Numbered from the stretch's first letter, positions 1 to 12,698 are shown. The stretch: 64,000 nt of DNA from Haberlea rhodopensis (GCA_907163345.1 CAJQUN010000007.1:6400582-6464581), one strand, 5' to 3'. Made by a program: numbers and translations. Notes: a model not told the origin generated them from the letters alone.

Positions 1-122
1 AATAAGCATGTTAGTATAACAGAATATACATCAATATGCACACATGCATAAACATGCCTCAAATGTGAGCACCTAGCCAATCATGCTAAGGCTACCCTTC
101 ACTCGTTCCCGGGTTCTCTAAC

Positions 123-140
123 CACTGCTCTGATACCACT
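123..140 (-). other. Primer binding site, initiator tRNA-Met type
   Basis: The minus strand reads TGGTATCAGAGCAGTGG directly beside the LTR end. This is the common plant LTR-retrotransposon PBS for the 3' end of initiator tRNA-Met, and it fixes both the orientation and the identity of 143-2216 as the 5' LTR. Confidence 0.85.
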
Positions 141-142
141 AA

Positions 143-2216
143 TGTAAGGACCCTAATCCTTAAGTGCGGATCAAAGGCATAATTAGAGCTAATATAAATG
201 ATCCGAGTAAATTAATCGTGTTGAGGCTATGAGCCTAAAAGTTACATGCCAAAAATGAGGACTATCAATGGATTAATTACATTCCCCATCAAAAGAATGT
301 TATCAATTATAGTTTTACACTACTCCTAGAGTAGACGCTATACAAAATAATCCTGTCCTTCATCTACCAAAAGTGCTCTTCAAGCTCACGGTCTCAACCC
401 GTCTTAGCCCCCTTCATATCATGCCAAAAGTACCTACAAGGACAACCCCCAAACATGAGCAATGATATCATTCATATACAACACAATATGAATATAAAGC
501 GTAAATGCATAATCATAATAAAACACTTCCTGTTTTTCCCATGCATTTCAAAACGCTTCCAGTTTGGTTGTCCCTGTACCATAACTCATGAGTATAATCA
601 ATAGATTATTTTTAATGGTCTAGACATGTCATGACACAATACCATCTCATCAAAACCAAATACCAGTCACCAATCCCTAGTCTGTCCATCACAATGTATT
701 TTAATGCCCCTCGCTTATTTACATATAGGCGGCATAGAATAACCTCGCTTCAATGGACATGCGGTACTCCCACCCCTCGCCTCACATTGAGCGGCAAATA
801 TCCTTTCCTCGCCCTATATGATAACCACGCTCAAATGTGACATGCGGCGCTCCCACCCCTCGCTTCACATTTAGCGGAACCAAAACAAAGAGCGGCAAGC
901 ATTAAAATCATCAAGGGATGACCACGACTCATGGGATGTGCACCAATAATCATATGCATCTACAATCATCATGCATAATTCAACATGTATTTGCATCCAC
1001 AATGCATAATCACATATATACTCGCATCCACAATGCATAAACAATGAGTATATTAGATACATGTACCGTTGGGTGCCCGTACGTCCTCTACGTACCTTTT
1101 CAAAAGTGGAATTGATATGGCTTCAGTTCCTTGGTTGCGTTGCTACCTGGGATGGTTCTACACAATCACACAACCCCATATTAGAAGCCAAATAATAGTA
1201 AAATACCAAAAATTCGACAAAAGAAAGCATTTCTCAAAATTCCACAGTTGGCGATCGATCGCTTGGCTGAGGCGATCGATCGCCTCAATTTTTCCTTCGC
1301 GGCGATCGATCGCGCCAAACATGGCGATCGATCGCCTAACCCTTGGATTGGCCACTGCTTCTCGGCGATCGGTCGCCTCATATCAGGCGATCGATCGCCT
1401 GTCCCGCAAATTTGGTACTGCCCATCGGCGATCGATCGCCCCATTTCAGGCGGTCGATCGCCTCGCACAGACTCGCGATTTTTCACCATTTTTGCATACC
1501 AAAATCTTCCAATCCATACCAACACTTAAACCATCAAACCAACAACATAATAACAACATAAACCTCCAAAATACACATCCAAACAAGTGTAAATCCAACC
1601 CTCAACCAAAACCACAACAACCCAACACAAACCCATTTTAAAACCCTTCAAAACCAAACCAAACTCAATTAAAATACTACAAAATCAACAATGAGGTATC
1701 CATACCTCTTGGGGACCTCAAATCTCCCAACAAACTCCACCAAACAAGGTTTTTGGAAGGATTTCTTTCCACCCTTAAGCTCAATTTCGAAAATGGGGGA
1801 AAGGAGGGTTTGGGTGGTGTAATTTTGGGAAAGTGAAAAGTAAGAATGAATGTGTGGTGGGGGTTTGGGGTAATAAAGTGGGTTAATTAATTAAAATGCA
1901 TTCCACAATCCCATGGTGTATAAAACACCTCAACATGATATTTTCAAAAGCATTAATCCAAAATGCACCAAAATATCAATTAACTCATGCTTTCCAAATA
2001 ATTGCTAACCATGACAAATAAATCATGCTAAAAGCAATTTTCCCCAACATGCCCAACATGCACCCTGAAATGCACTCCCGGGTCATCCTTTCCATGTGAC
2101 CATGCATTTCCACACATTAAATAAATCCAGCACAAAATCAATTAATTATCACCATGATTAACCATATAAATACAATTAATGCCCAAATTGCAATTAATAA
2201 TTTCGGGGATATCACA
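143..2216 (-). repeat. 5' LTR of Tekay-type element (2.07 kb)
   Basis: On the plus strand it runs from tgtaaggacc to gatatcaca, so it has TG...CA ends. It carries a cluster of GATCGATC palindromes at 1250-1462. The peptide-like ORFs across 1069-1641, with repeated RRSIA or DRSP words, come from this cluster and are not genes. Confidence 0.75.
1250..1462. repeat. GATCGATC palindrome array in Tekay-type LTR
   Basis: Eight units of the type GGCGATCGATCGCC are separated by about 10-35 bp of unrelated sequence. Six have the intact core and two have one substitution (gatcggtc, ggtcgatc). The symmetric G(G)CG...CGC(C) arms are kept in most units. Confidence 0.9.
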
Positions 2217-3631
2217 AGCAATAATTTTTTTTATGGTGTAATTGGATTAAAGTAATGATTCTATGCAATGATGAATCTAGTGTTATTCTACATATGACTT
2301 GAGTCTTAATGATTGGAGACTTGTTATGAATATCTTGAGTTGAGTTGACATGTTGAAAATGAGGAATATTTTGAGGACTCCGAGTCATGAACTTGATGAT
2401 TGCATTTGGAGTAGTGATAATATGTGTGAACTTGATTACATGTTTTGAGCATCTTAGAGCTATCCTAGAACCTAATTAAAGGCACTTTGAGGCGAAACTT
2501 TATAGTTATGAACTTGACTTGGAGATGATTTAGGCAATCTGTGGAACATTTGAGCCTTTCAAGCTTACATAGTTCACATCAATCTCTAGTGTCCCCGTCG
2601 AGCCTTATTGTAAAAGAATGGAGTATGCTATGCATACGATTAGACCACCATTTGACATTCATTCATAAACTCATTATAACTACCTCTTTGAGCTTAAAAT
2701 GAATTTCCACTTTCACCCCAAGTGAATATAATGAAAATCTCATTCAATGCACTTCAATGACGTATTGGTGATGAGCTTAATGCAAGATGTTTGATGAATG
2801 AGATGATTGCTATTAAAAAAAAGAATGGCACTAAGCTTGGAGTTCATGTTATGATTGTTATATAGATGTCTAGTCCCCTATTGATTAGATGTCTCACATA
2901 AGAATGTAGCCAAAGCCACACATTACAAAAAAAAAAGAGTTCGAGTGGTGCTTGACTGCGAATTTACATATTATACTCTCTTCTTTGTATTTATCCTATC
3001 AATTCTTTGTAGCCGACACCTAGGCCTGATATTATAAGCTTATTAAGTCATTTTGATCCTAGTCTAGGGAGTGACTATCATTAGTGGAGAAGTTGTCTGA
3101 AAAGTAGGCATATGAGATGCTCAATGATAATCTTGATTGTTGTTAATTAGCAATAATTGATCTATGAAGATTGCGTGATACTTAGGATTGACAATAACAC
3201 ACACGCACGTTCCGAGTTCGAGGCATGTTGCTTGATTAAAGAGAAAACACTTATTGTCTAACTTTTGGATTGACTCTTGTTTGTTGTATGAGTAAAATTC
3301 CTGATATAAACATGAGCACAAAATAATCCATGTCACCTCTCATTTGTGAGCTTCACTGTTTTTAATTCTATTATTGCTCGACAATCAAGAGCTAAGTTAT
3401 GGGGGAGTTGATAAGTGTCATAGTTGCATTTATATTCGTACATGTTTCTAGTCATTTTTGTAATGATTTTTGGACGATTTTAGACTTTTGGGTATATTTT
3501 TGTATAATTCCAGGAATGTAGTGAAAGAGTGAGAATTGCTCGAAAAACCCCAAATATCGACTGAAAAGTTGAAAAGGAATAAAAGCTAATGCATTAAAGG
3601 AAAAGAACAAAAAAATAAAGAAATCCAGAAA

Positions 3632-3839
3632 GAGATCGATCTCAACACACAAATGATCGATCTCTTCTTGGGCAGTAAGCTGATGAACTTTCAACAACAG
3701 CAAGCGATCGATCTCCTAAAGATTGGAAATCGATCTCCTCAGACAAAAAGACAACAAGCTATCGATCTCACCACTGCTAGTCCGGACTAGGCACTAGGCA
3801 TGATGGAGATCGATCGCTTAATGATGGAGATCGATCGCC
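3632..3839. repeat. GATCGATC palindrome array in LTR A1
   Basis: About seven units occur, including gagatcgatctc, agcgatcgatctcc and gagatcgatcgcc. The early units have GA/TC arms and the late ones are mixed. The last core ends about 82 bp before a TATA-like ctataagg. Confidence 0.85.
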
Positions 3840-3920
3840 TTAAGAATTTTGCACAAATTTCTTTCATTCTTCAGAAGTTGGCCCATCTTTCCTACTATAT
3901 TTTCATGGGCTCATCCCACC

Positions 3921-3930
3921 TACTATAAGG
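3921..3930 (+). promoter_or_regulatory. Candidate TATA box of LTR A1
   Basis: The sequence tactataagg lies in the middle of the LTR, downstream of the palindrome array. This matches the position of the TATA-like boxes in LTR X (15914) and LTR A2 (45555). Assignment is by position and motif only. Confidence 0.45.
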
Positions 3931-4457
3931 GTATACTTTCACCAAAAGATGGACTTTTATTCAGACTTTGAACCCTAGAGATTCGGAGGAGTCGCCATAC
4001 ACAAGAGGAGGGATCCAAGCAACGAAGCTAGAGAGGGAACACCGGATCCACGCAATGAGTCAACATCTAACGTTTATACGTATCTCTGAACTTTGTTTTG
4101 ATTTTATATTCAAATATTTGATATTTATTATGTTGTTTGATGTAATAAAGCATTATTTTCCGTTATAATGCTAGGCTAAGTTAGTTTATCGAGACGCCGT
4201 AATCTTTTGTATGAACCCACGATTTTAATTCTAGTTTTTATTGAGTTTTCGTTATCTTTGTGTGTGTTATAATTTTAATGCTTTTAAGGGATTAACTACC
4301 CTTTGGTTACTTCTTGAATTCTAGTTTTTAATCATTCATAACAAATTCGTAGGCTAAATATAGTTAATGACAATTACCGATAGTCATTGTGGGTAACATC
4401 CTTACTTCTTTTTATTATACTAAAACTTGACACTGTACACTCGCGGTTGAATTCACA

Positions 4458-5109
4458 CATTAGAACTGAGTTGGTAAATATTTTGTGTTAAAGAAAAGTG
4501 CGATAGGAGGTGAGAAGCTTAGGGATCCAGAAGCTGGAGTATAAAAGCTGACACGACTTAGAATATTTTTGTTCAAACTGATGGTGTCAAGACAAGATTT
4601 GTCTTAGGATGTAATGTTTACCACACTTATAAACGTTAACATGATTTGTTACAAACACATCTTCTCAACGTACTTCTCGTTCAAGAGTTGTCATTTCCAT
4701 TTGTATAGTTGTTCTATTGAATTATAGGACTCATATTTGTGGCAGTTCGCCTTCTATTATCTTTTTGTTATAGCTATTAGTTTTGCAATGATGCTTCAGT
4801 TGCATTGACCCATAGATTGGTCATGGCTGACAGACTAAATCCCCAATTGTGTTCAACCTAGCATAAAGGTAATATTCTTATGCAAAATCCAAGGATCCAA
4901 ATTTGATTACGTGGGGTAAAATATTTTATGTGGACCACAATATCCAAATCAAATTTGGACCCTTAGATGAAGGGTGGGGCCGGCCGTGAAGATAAAACCC
5001 TCATGCTAGGGTCTCATTTCTCCTAACGCTGACCTCTATCTTTTGGATTCTGACAAGTTTGGGGCAAATTCAATATCATTTCTTGACCATGAGAAGTGTT
5101 TATAATTAT
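4458..5109. other. Unassigned non-coding stretch
   Basis: No convincing ORF or LTR was seen. It contains an imperfect inverted repeat: tccaaatttgatt near 4895 and aatcaaatttgga near 4950, about 40 bp apart. It may be a piece of the pre-insertion sequence or an older decayed element. Confidence 0.4.
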
Positions 5110-5746
5110 TGATGCCATAGGATAATACGTGACGTCGGGTAAAATTTAGTCGTCCCGATTTCAAGGAATAAGCCAATACATGTCATTGCCGAGCAGGATA
5201 GAACCGAGCTGAGCAGATGCCTCATTGGCTCCACGTGGTCAAACAATTATGGAAGACTCGGGCGTAACTGTTGATCAAACATGGAGAGTGAAAAATGCAT
5301 AAATCGTGAGTAATGGGTGTTGATTTCTCGGGCTTGTTATGAACTGATCGTACCGGGTTGGTGAGCAGATCATGGTATAGATTTGGCGGGCCATAAGTGC
5401 TGAAGGCACCACTATAAAAATACGACATAATCGGATAACTCTCCCAAAACACTCTAAATTTATGCCAGGTTCTTCATTTTGTTATGCATATTTTGAAGAC
5501 CCTTTATTCCTTGCTTGTTTGATTCTTGTATCACTTAGTTTTCCAAGCAATGACTTGATCATCGTAGTGGCCACGCCGGGGACATCCTCGGTTCTCATCT
5601 AACCCTTTTGTTTCCTGGCATATTCTGATCGGTATGCAATGTTCGAGCACCATAAGTACATCAGTTTTGATATTTGTTGTTTGGAATCCACATGTTCATT
5701 ATGTTACGAAATCCACATGCTCGTTATCAGGGATCATCCAACAACA
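5110..5746 (+). repeat. LTR-like repeat W1
   Basis: It is homologous, in the same orientation, to 23846-24100 plus 40417-40800. Shared blocks include cgggtaaaatt, cattgccgagcag, gcgggccataagtgctgaag and the end gatcatccaacaaca. A TATA-like actataaaaata lies at about 5411-5422. The TG...CA ends are plausible, but no matching TSD was found, so the start is approximate. Confidence 0.6.
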
Positions 5747-7765
5747 TATTGATAACGTTTGTGGGTGGCGTTGAAGTAATTCATATTAAAATGGCCGGAA
5801 GTAAAAGTGTTTTTATCCCACTCTTTTTTCCTGCCTAAAGTTCCCGCATGAATTCAAACGAAGCTTCATGATGTTTGGTTTCCTGAGGCTGATTTGCAAC
5901 CATCTTTTTGATTTCAATTCAACGGTGATGATCACCCATTGTTTCGCCTACCTTGTCCTACAAATACACGGTCACCCCTTCATTTTCAACACTTGCTGCA
6001 TTTTGCTTACAAGCTAGCAATATTCGACGTGCTAATATTCTTACTAAAGTTCTTCAGCTACTAAATCGAGTATGTCTACTTCCTTGAGCAATACTATTAA
6101 TTCTTCAGAAAATGAGATTGACCAGTATGACACTTATGTAGGGGAACGAGCTTCAGCTCTTCCCCCTCCTCCTTGCACAGTAAGGAGATGTGTAGTTCTT
6201 CAGGCTCGTCTAGCATCCGAAGAGAAGCTGACCTGACCGTGACCGAACATTACATGGTGTAAGCCAAGGTCCTCTGTTTTGAGATCTTTGAGTCCCGGAC
6301 TCTACCTAGGCGTATGTCTCGAATTCGGACTATATGGGAAATTCCTGTCGATATTTCCAATATCAGCGCTGGTATTACCCTTTCTACCTTAGTTAGTTGG
6401 AAATATCAGCGCTGGTATTACCTTTCTACCTTAGTTAGTTTGTTGGGTGTGGGGGGGTGGGGGGCTTCGTTTTCGTAGCCACCCTCAGCCAACTTTTCCC
6501 TAACAACTATATGTTGATGGATGGTTTTTTGTATTATTATATCTTATTTCAAGTTCATTCCCACTACTGAGCTTTTTAATTGCTTATTTCAGTTGAAAAT
6601 GAAGGAGGTCGGGCTCTTCTATTTGGATTCTTGAATATGATCACTTTTCTTAGTGGTTATCTTTCCTTAATAAAAAACTGGAAAAAACTTATTTTTTTTG
6701 CTCGGCCATCCTAGCCTTGGGATTGTCCAATGTTGTGGAGGAAAACCCTCCCAATGGCCAAATAGTTCAAGGATCTTCTTGACTAAGAACCGTGCCTATA
6801 CATTTATCGGGCACTTGGCGACCAGTGTCTCCTCTTGGCAGAGCTAATTGACGTCGGGTTGTTTTACCTATTCATCTTGAGCCTGAAGGATGCTGCACAG
6901 AAAATGACCCTCGGTAAGTGGCCCAAAATTTTCTTGCTCTTACTCACGGTAATTATTTTACCCCAACTAACCTCTTCATTCAAATTTTGCAGAAGAAAAA
7001 ATAATGAAGGCTAGGATTGATGCTCTTTTGAAAGGCTAAGACAACCAAATCTGTTGCCACTTCTTCCCAGACCTCGGGAAAGGCCAAAGGTCCTTGGGTA
7101 CTATCCAGAGGCTCATCCGACTACTCCTCCCATCTCCATTATTGACTTCACAGAGGAAAAACCCTTGGTCACTCTGCCCCGCAAGAGGGTCACACCCGAG
7201 GACCAGGGTTTAGTCCTTAAGACCTCTCCACCAAGAAAGCCACACCATCTACTCCCTAGCCTCCTCGAGCTTCATCCCAACCGGCTCCCGACGAGTTGAG
7301 TTATGGTTGGCTCTTGCACGTTTCCTGCTGGGAGTATTCTATTAACCACTCTCCTGAAAAAAAAAATGACATTTATGCTGTCCAATCCATTCTCTCCTCC
7401 CTTCCAAATAGTCCAAACTGAGTTTACATTCGGGAGATGACCTTAAAAACCCGGTCAATGAGTATTCGAGCTCGGCTGTCCGGGTGTGTATTTTTAATTT
7501 TTTGAAGTGTGGGTGCTCGGTTGGTCGAGCAGTGTTCGGTGTTGATTGTTTAAATGTTTGCTTGTGATGTTTTGTCCATATTTAAACCTAATATTTGCCT
7601 AAGAATGAGTGCTTAGAATGGGACAGGTACGGTTCTGAGTTAAGAAGCCCTTTAACGGTCTGCCCTCGGGAGAGTTGGGATGGCCGAACAAAAAAAAAGG
7701 CATTTTCCAGTTTTTTTATGGAAGAAGGTTAACATGTAAGAAAAGTGGTCACTGTTTTGGAAGCC
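5747..7765 (+). pseudogene. Decayed retrotransposon internal region, gag-like
   Basis: This follows W1. A short reading frame starts at 6072 (MSTSLSNTINSSENEIDQYD) and soon breaks. Later fragments at about 6640-7300 read as broken protein with Pro/Arg-rich pieces (for example 7054-7299). The layout (LTR, leader, start codon about 330 bp later) suggests the 5' end of a Ty3/gypsy-like element. A relation to the 'putative gypsy type transposon' gag-like domain family is a guess from composition only. The leader and start, 5812-6190, occur inverted at 23408-23745. No protease, RT or integrase was recognised. Confidence 0.45.
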
Positions 7766-9194
7766 TGATGTGACTAGAAATAGACACATCTACGGTGCTT
7801 AATTGTCTACGATTTGGTATGTTTTGATGGATAATTTGATACATATGCTACCTAAACGTATATTTGTGCAATTGTAGGGAAATCCAAGAAATCGAGCTAA
7901 CAAAGGCGAATAAGGATCAAGCAATGCATTGGAGTTGACAAGGGATCAAAGTGTACCAAGAAAAAAAGCATAAAAATTATCTGAGGAGCTCGATCAATCG
8001 CCCAGAAGATCTCGATCGATCGAGCAAAGCAGAAAAATTAACTAACAAAATTACGAGTGCTCGATCGATCGACGAAAAGAGCTCGATCGATCGGGAGTGG
8101 CAGAAATTTGGCGATCGATCGAGAGAAGTGCTCGATCGATCGACAACCGAGTTTTGGAAATATTGGAGTCTTGATTTCTTTCCTTTTTGCTTGGACTCTA
8201 ACCTACTAATCAGCCTCCTAACCTCTATTAATAGAGAATATCAGTCTCTTAGACATATAGAGAGACTATTATTCATAGCTTAGACTTAGAATAAAAATTT
8301 ACTTTGAAGTTTTGAAGACGGATTGAAAAATCGACACAAATGCAGGATTGCAACCTCGACGAGTGGAGATTATTCTAGTTTGTCTTAGTTTTTGTTTATG
8401 ATTTACATACATTATTTTGTCTTAGCTAAACTCATTCTCTTGGTCGAGGAAGACAAAACCATTGGGATTTAATTTATTCAAGAGATTGTTGTTTTGAATT
8501 GGTGATTTTTATTGAATATCATAAGTTTTTCTTTTATTCAAGCCATGATTGTGTTGTTGATTGTTAGATTAGCTACCTAATAATTTTTCATACAATCTAA
8601 TGCTAAGTTTGATATCAAATCTGTAACTGTTTGATTAATTGAATTTGAGAAGCAACTAGGATTCATAATTCTCTGCTGTTGAGATTATTAAATTCCTAGG
8701 GAAAACTTTTGACTAAATTAAACATAAACTGCTGTTGTTTATGTTGTTTAGCTTCATCAATCCTAGTTGTTCATATGCTATCGTTAGTTTAAATCTTAAC
8801 TGCTTTTGTTATGATTGATTAATCGATAAGGGTTAAATTTGGATGCTGTTTTTGATTTAACTAAACTTAAGGTGAGATATGAGTTAAATCTTCAATGGTG
8901 AATATTCATGCACTAAAATTACGTATGTGAGAAGATCGATGAATGAATAAACGAATTCCAATGGTAGCGTCGACCGAAACCAAGATCTCTCTTTAATTGA
9001 TTTATTTCTAATTTATTTCAATCTTGCATCTTACATAATTTTAGATAATTACTACTCTCAAAATCCCTCTATTTTGATACTTGTTAGCACAAAGATACTC
9101 ACTTCCATGTGGGATCGATCCCTACTTACACTGCTACATTAATTTGTTGTTAACTGAGAAGGGTTAATTTGGGCGTACACGATAAGCGCTACCA
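7766..9194 (+). repeat. Athila-type 5' LTR (Y)
   Basis: It starts TGATGTGACTAG, like the 3' copy at 20513, and ends gcgctacca just before the PBS. It holds the palindrome array 7988-8144 and a TATA-like ctattaatag at 8225-8234. Confidence 0.75.
7988..8144. repeat. GATCGATC palindrome array in LTR Y (5')
   Basis: Six units, mostly with CTCGATCGATCGAG-type arms, for example tctcgatcgatcgagc at 8010-8025. One unit is gcgatcgatcgag. The array ends about 81 bp before the TATA-like ctattaatag. Confidence 0.9.
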
Positions 9195-9199
9195 AATTT

Positions 9200-9217
9200 T
9201 GGCGCTGTTGTCGGGGA
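9200..9217 (+). other. Primer binding site, tRNA-Asp type
   Basis: The sequence tggcgctgttgtcgggga sits a few bases after the LTR end. It closely matches the PBS typical of Athila elements (TGGCGCCGTTGCCGGGGA), with two substitutions. Confidence 0.85.
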
Positions 9218-9287
9218 ATGCATTGTTATTTTTGTGCTAATTTTTGTTTAACTACTAGATATTGCTATTTGTCTTCCTATACTACTC

Positions 9288-10426
9288 TTGTTTATTCATG
9301 CACATAGGAATCATTCAGAGGGAGATGAATATCAATACGATTCTGAGAACGAAAGAACCCGACGTAGGAGAGATACTCGTAGGAGACAAGAAGAAGAAGA
9401 ACGAATTACTATGGCAGAGAACCAGAGTCCGAGACAGCTAGAAAATCCTAACTTGGATCAGCAGCCCCTCTGCATTACTTTTCCTACTCTTGCTACTAAT
9501 ATCAATTTTGAATTAAAGTCCGGTTTAATACATCTCTTACCCTCGTTTCATGGTCTTGCAGGTGAAGATCCTCATAAACACTTAATGGAGTTTCACGTGG
9601 TTTGCACCACCATGAAACCAACGGGGATAACTGAGTAACAAATCAAGCTAAGAACCTTTCCTTTCTCACTAAAGGACGCTGCGAAGGATTGGCTATTCTA
9701 TTTACCATCCGGCTCGATCACTACATGGAACGATTTGAAGAGGATCTTTCTTGAAAAATATTTTCACTTCAAGAACCACCCAGTGAGCAAGCAAACGCTG
9801 CGGGCGGATTTCCGGGACAATCACAACGAATATATGACCCTTTCTCTAGCACTTACAACCCAGGATGGAGAGATCATCCAAACTTGAGATATGGGAAGCA
9901 AGCGGAACCACAAATGCAATCTAATCAACCACCCTACCGACCACCATTCCAAAGGCCACAACAAAATTCTCAATTCCCTACTACTACTGATAGACTTGAG
10001 AATATTGTTCAAGATATTGCTCATAATGTTACTAAATTTCAACATGAGACTAGGGGGAGCATTCAAAGTTTAAAAACTCAAGTGGGACAACTTGCAACCA
10101 ATCTTAATCGGTTGGAAGCTCAAGGATCCCATAAATTACCCTCCCAGCCAGTGATGAATCCACGAGAGAATGCAAGTGCCATTAAGCTAAGGAATGGTAA
10201 GCAATTGGAAGAACCGGAAAAGTTGGAAATCCAGCATACTACACAAGAGGAGGAAAGAGAGCTTGAGTACAAGGGAAAGGAATCTACACAAGAGGAGGAA
10301 CCTCGAGGTAAGTCTCCTCCCCCTTTTCAATATAAAAATGAACCCCCTTTTCCCCTTGCTTTGCAGGATAGTAGGAAAGATGAGAACATCAAGGATCTCT
10401 ACAACACTTCCGAAGATGCGAAGTGA
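9288..10426 (+). pseudogene. Athila-type gag, broken
   Basis: Gag forms the virus-like particle of the retrotransposon. The likely start is the ATG at 9411 (MAENQSPRQLENPNLDQQ). The retrotransposon-gag core follows, with SLKDAAKDWLFYLPSGSITT encoded near 9670-9725, but a stop interrupts it at about 9636. The middle appears shortened after 'YFHFKNHPVSKQT' (about 9780). Reading then resumes in another frame at 9884-10426, encoding a Gln/Pro-rich segment and a helical C-terminal part. It is not functional as it stands. It is the first coding segment after the PBS, as expected. Confidence 0.75.
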
Positions 10427-11089
10427 ATATTCCACTTTTGGACGCTATTAAGCAAGTACCCCGCTACGCAAAATTCTTGAAGGAATTATGCAGTGCCAAG
10501 CTCAAGCAAAAATTGAAGGGATGCCAAAAATTTGAGTTACGGGAGAACATCTCCGTTGTTATTCAAAGGAAGATCCCCACCAAGTGCAAGGACCCAGGTA
10601 TGTTCATTATCCCATGCACAATTGGTAACACACGCATAGAAAAAGCCATGCTAGATTTAGGAGTTTCGATAAATGTCATGCCTTATTCTCTTTATGCTTC
10701 ATTAAATCTAGGACCTTTAAGTGAAACTAGGGTGGTTGTCCAATTAGCGGATATGTCTAATGCATACCCCAAAGGAATTCTAGAGGATGTATTGGTGAAA
10801 GTAAATGATTTGGTCTTCCCCACGGATTTTTATGTGCTTGATATGATTTAATGGTGACAATAGTAGCCCCATTTTGCTGGGAATACCATTTTTGAAGACT
10901 TCTAAAACTAAGATAGATGTTCATAGTGGCACACTCACTATGGAATTTGATGGTGAGGTCGTTAAATTTAATATACATGATGCCATGAAATATCCTTGTG
11001 ACGATGATGATACTGTTTATTCTATCGATAATATTGATTACTTGTCCCAAGGTTCTTTGAGCTTGCAGGTAAAGAGGAATTGGAGATAG
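10423..11089 (+). pseudogene. Athila-type aspartic protease, broken
   Basis: This pol segment would cleave the Gag-Pol polyprotein. Two frames cover it. 10423-10851 contains KAMLDLGVSINVMPYSLYAS, where DLG is the expected active-site triad position of this lineage. 10874-11089 contains LGIPFLKTSKTKIDVHSGTL, the protease C-terminal part. A frameshift near 10850 separates them. The frame also differs from the upstream gag and the downstream RT fragment. Confidence 0.75.
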
Positions 11090-12667
11090 CCCTAACAACA
11101 CCACTCACCCATCATGAGGAAGAGTCGTCACTTGGTGATGAAGTAGAAAAACCAGTCATCACCTTGGATACTACCCATGAGATACAAGGTAACGTTTCAT
11201 TTATTTCATTACCCATTTCTGACACTAGGCCACTACCTTCTGCATCACAAGTACCCACTATTGAGTTGAAGCAGCTACCAGGCCACCTAAAGTATGTATT
11301 TCTTGGAGAAGGAGATACACTACCGGTGATCATATCTAGCAAGTTGGGAGATGACCAAGAGGAGGAACTTATTCAAGTGCTCAAAGATCACAAAATCGTC
11401 ATTGGATGGACAATCGCGGATATTAAAGGAATAAGCCCTTCTACATGCATGCATAGGATCCTACTTGAAGATGGAAGTAAGCCCACACGCCAACCACAAA
11501 GAAAACTAAACCCACCAATAATGGAAGTTGTGAAGGAAGAGATCCTCAAACTCCTAGCCGTTGGAGTGATATACCCAATTTCTGACAGTCAATGGGTGAG
11601 CCCAATCCAAGTGGTACCAAAGAAGACTGGCATTATAGTGGTGAAAAACAAGCATAATGAACTGGTCACCACCCGCATTCAAAATGGATGGATAGTTTGC
11701 ATCGACTATCGAAAGCTGAATGCCGTGACCCGCAAGGATCACTTTCCTTTACCCTTCATTGATCAAATGCTTAAAAGGTTAGCATGTCACTCTTACTATT
11801 GCTTTCTTGATGGATATTCTGGTTATTTTTAGATTGCTATCGCCCCGGAGGATCAAGAAAAGACAACGTTTACATGTCCCTTTGGAACTTTCGCTTATAG
11901 AAACGCACCAGACACTTTTCAACGGTGTATGGTTAGTATATTTTCCGAGTACACCGAGCATATATTAGAGGTTTTAATGGATGACTTTACTGTTTATGGT
12001 GACTCCTTCAATACCTATTTAACTAACCTTACACTTGTCCTTAAGCGTTGTATTGAAACTAACCTTGTGCTCAATTCTGAAAAATGTCATTTTATGGTGG
12101 AGCAATGTATATTGTTGGACCATGTTGTTTCATCCAAAGGTATGGAGGCATATAGAGCAAAAATTGACATAATTCAATCTTTACCTACCCTATTTGTGTG
12201 CGGGATGTGCGTTCCTTTCTTGGCCATGCAGGTTTCTATAGGAGATACATAAAGGACTTTGCAAAGATTGCATCACCGTTGTGCAAACTGTTGCAAAAGA
12301 AAGTTGTATTCGAGTTTGATGATGCATGCAAGACGACCTTTGATACATTGAAACATCTTTGACATCTGCACCCATCATCCAACCACCTGACTGGACCAAG
12401 CCATTTGAGATAATGTGTGATGCTAGTGACTATGCTGTAGGAGCTATCTTGGGTCAAAGAATTGGAAAAGTTTCTCATGTTATCTACTATGCGTCCAAGA
12501 CCTTGAACGAAGCCCAACTCAACTACACCACTATGCAAAAGGAGTTTTTAGTTGTTGTTTTTGCTCTTGAAAAATTTAGATCATATTTGCTTGGTACTAA
12601 AGTTGTTGTTTTCTCTGATCATGCAACACTTAGGTATTTGATGAAGAAGAAAGAAGCAAAGCCATGA
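11080..12667 (+). pseudogene. Athila-type reverse transcriptase and RNase H, broken
   Basis: The segment would copy genomic RNA into cDNA and degrade the RNA strand. 11080-11832 encodes the linker and RT fingers (WIVCIDYRKLNAVTRKDHFP and FLDGYSGYF). A stop at 11830 then interrupts it. 11833-12252 continues with the palm, including FGTFAYRNAP and the catalytic loop as MDDFTVYGDS. Frameshifts near 12240 and a stop near 12360 follow. 12359-12667 encodes RNase H (IMCDASDYAVGAILGQR ... VFSDHATLRYLM). At least three lesions make it inactive. Confidence 0.8.
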
Positions 12668-12698
12668 CTGATACGATGGATCTGACTATTGAGCGAGT

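Larger units (their letters stand above)
1..2216 (-). mobile_element. Tekay-type Ty3/gypsy element, 5' end only
   Basis: The 5' LTR (143-2216), primer binding site (123-140) and start of the untranslated leader (1-122) of a minus-strand element are visible. Its gag-pol lies beyond the left edge. The LTR resembles the solo LTRs at 17107 and 37704: they start TGTGAT and end GGTCCTTACA, read in element direction. It is inserted in an Athila-type 3' remnant that resumes at 2217. The TSD cannot be checked because the other end is outside the window. The Tekay/Del assignment is inferred from LTR length, PBS type and similarity to the chromodomain element at 46700-64000. Confidence 0.75.
2217..4457 (+). 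mobile_element. Athila-type element remnant: 3' internal region and 3' LTR
   Basis: 2217-3393 is non-coding and recognisably like 14390-15399 and 19560-20300, the post-pol region of the Athila-type elements here (shared phrases around 'gagcctttcaagc' and 'tgcatttggag'). It ends in a polypurine tract, gttatgggggagt (about 3396-3408), followed by the LTR. The 5' portion was separated by the Tekay-type insertion ending at 2216 and lies outside the window. No coding sequence remains. Confidence 0.7.
3409..4457 (+). repeat. Athila-type 3' LTR (A1)
   Basis: It starts TGATAAGTGTC after the polypurine tract. It ends near 4457 in a region shared with the LTR ending at 16876 (tatactaaaacttgacac followed by a gcgg motif). 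The exact 3' boundary is uncertain by a few bases. It carries a GATCGATC array and a TATA-like box. Confidence 0.7.

Noticed and set aside
1250..1462. CRISPR-like pattern of short palindromic repeats with spacers
   Set aside because: The repeat is only 12-14 bp, spacer lengths vary widely, units lie in plant retrotransposon LTRs, and no cas genes are present.
1069..1641. ORFs on both strands with repeated RRSIA, DRSP or SIDR words (also at 8000, 15500, 20700, 38500, 45600)
   Set aside because: They are translations of the GATCGATC arrays in LTRs. The palindrome gives similar peptides on both strands. No conserved start or domain.
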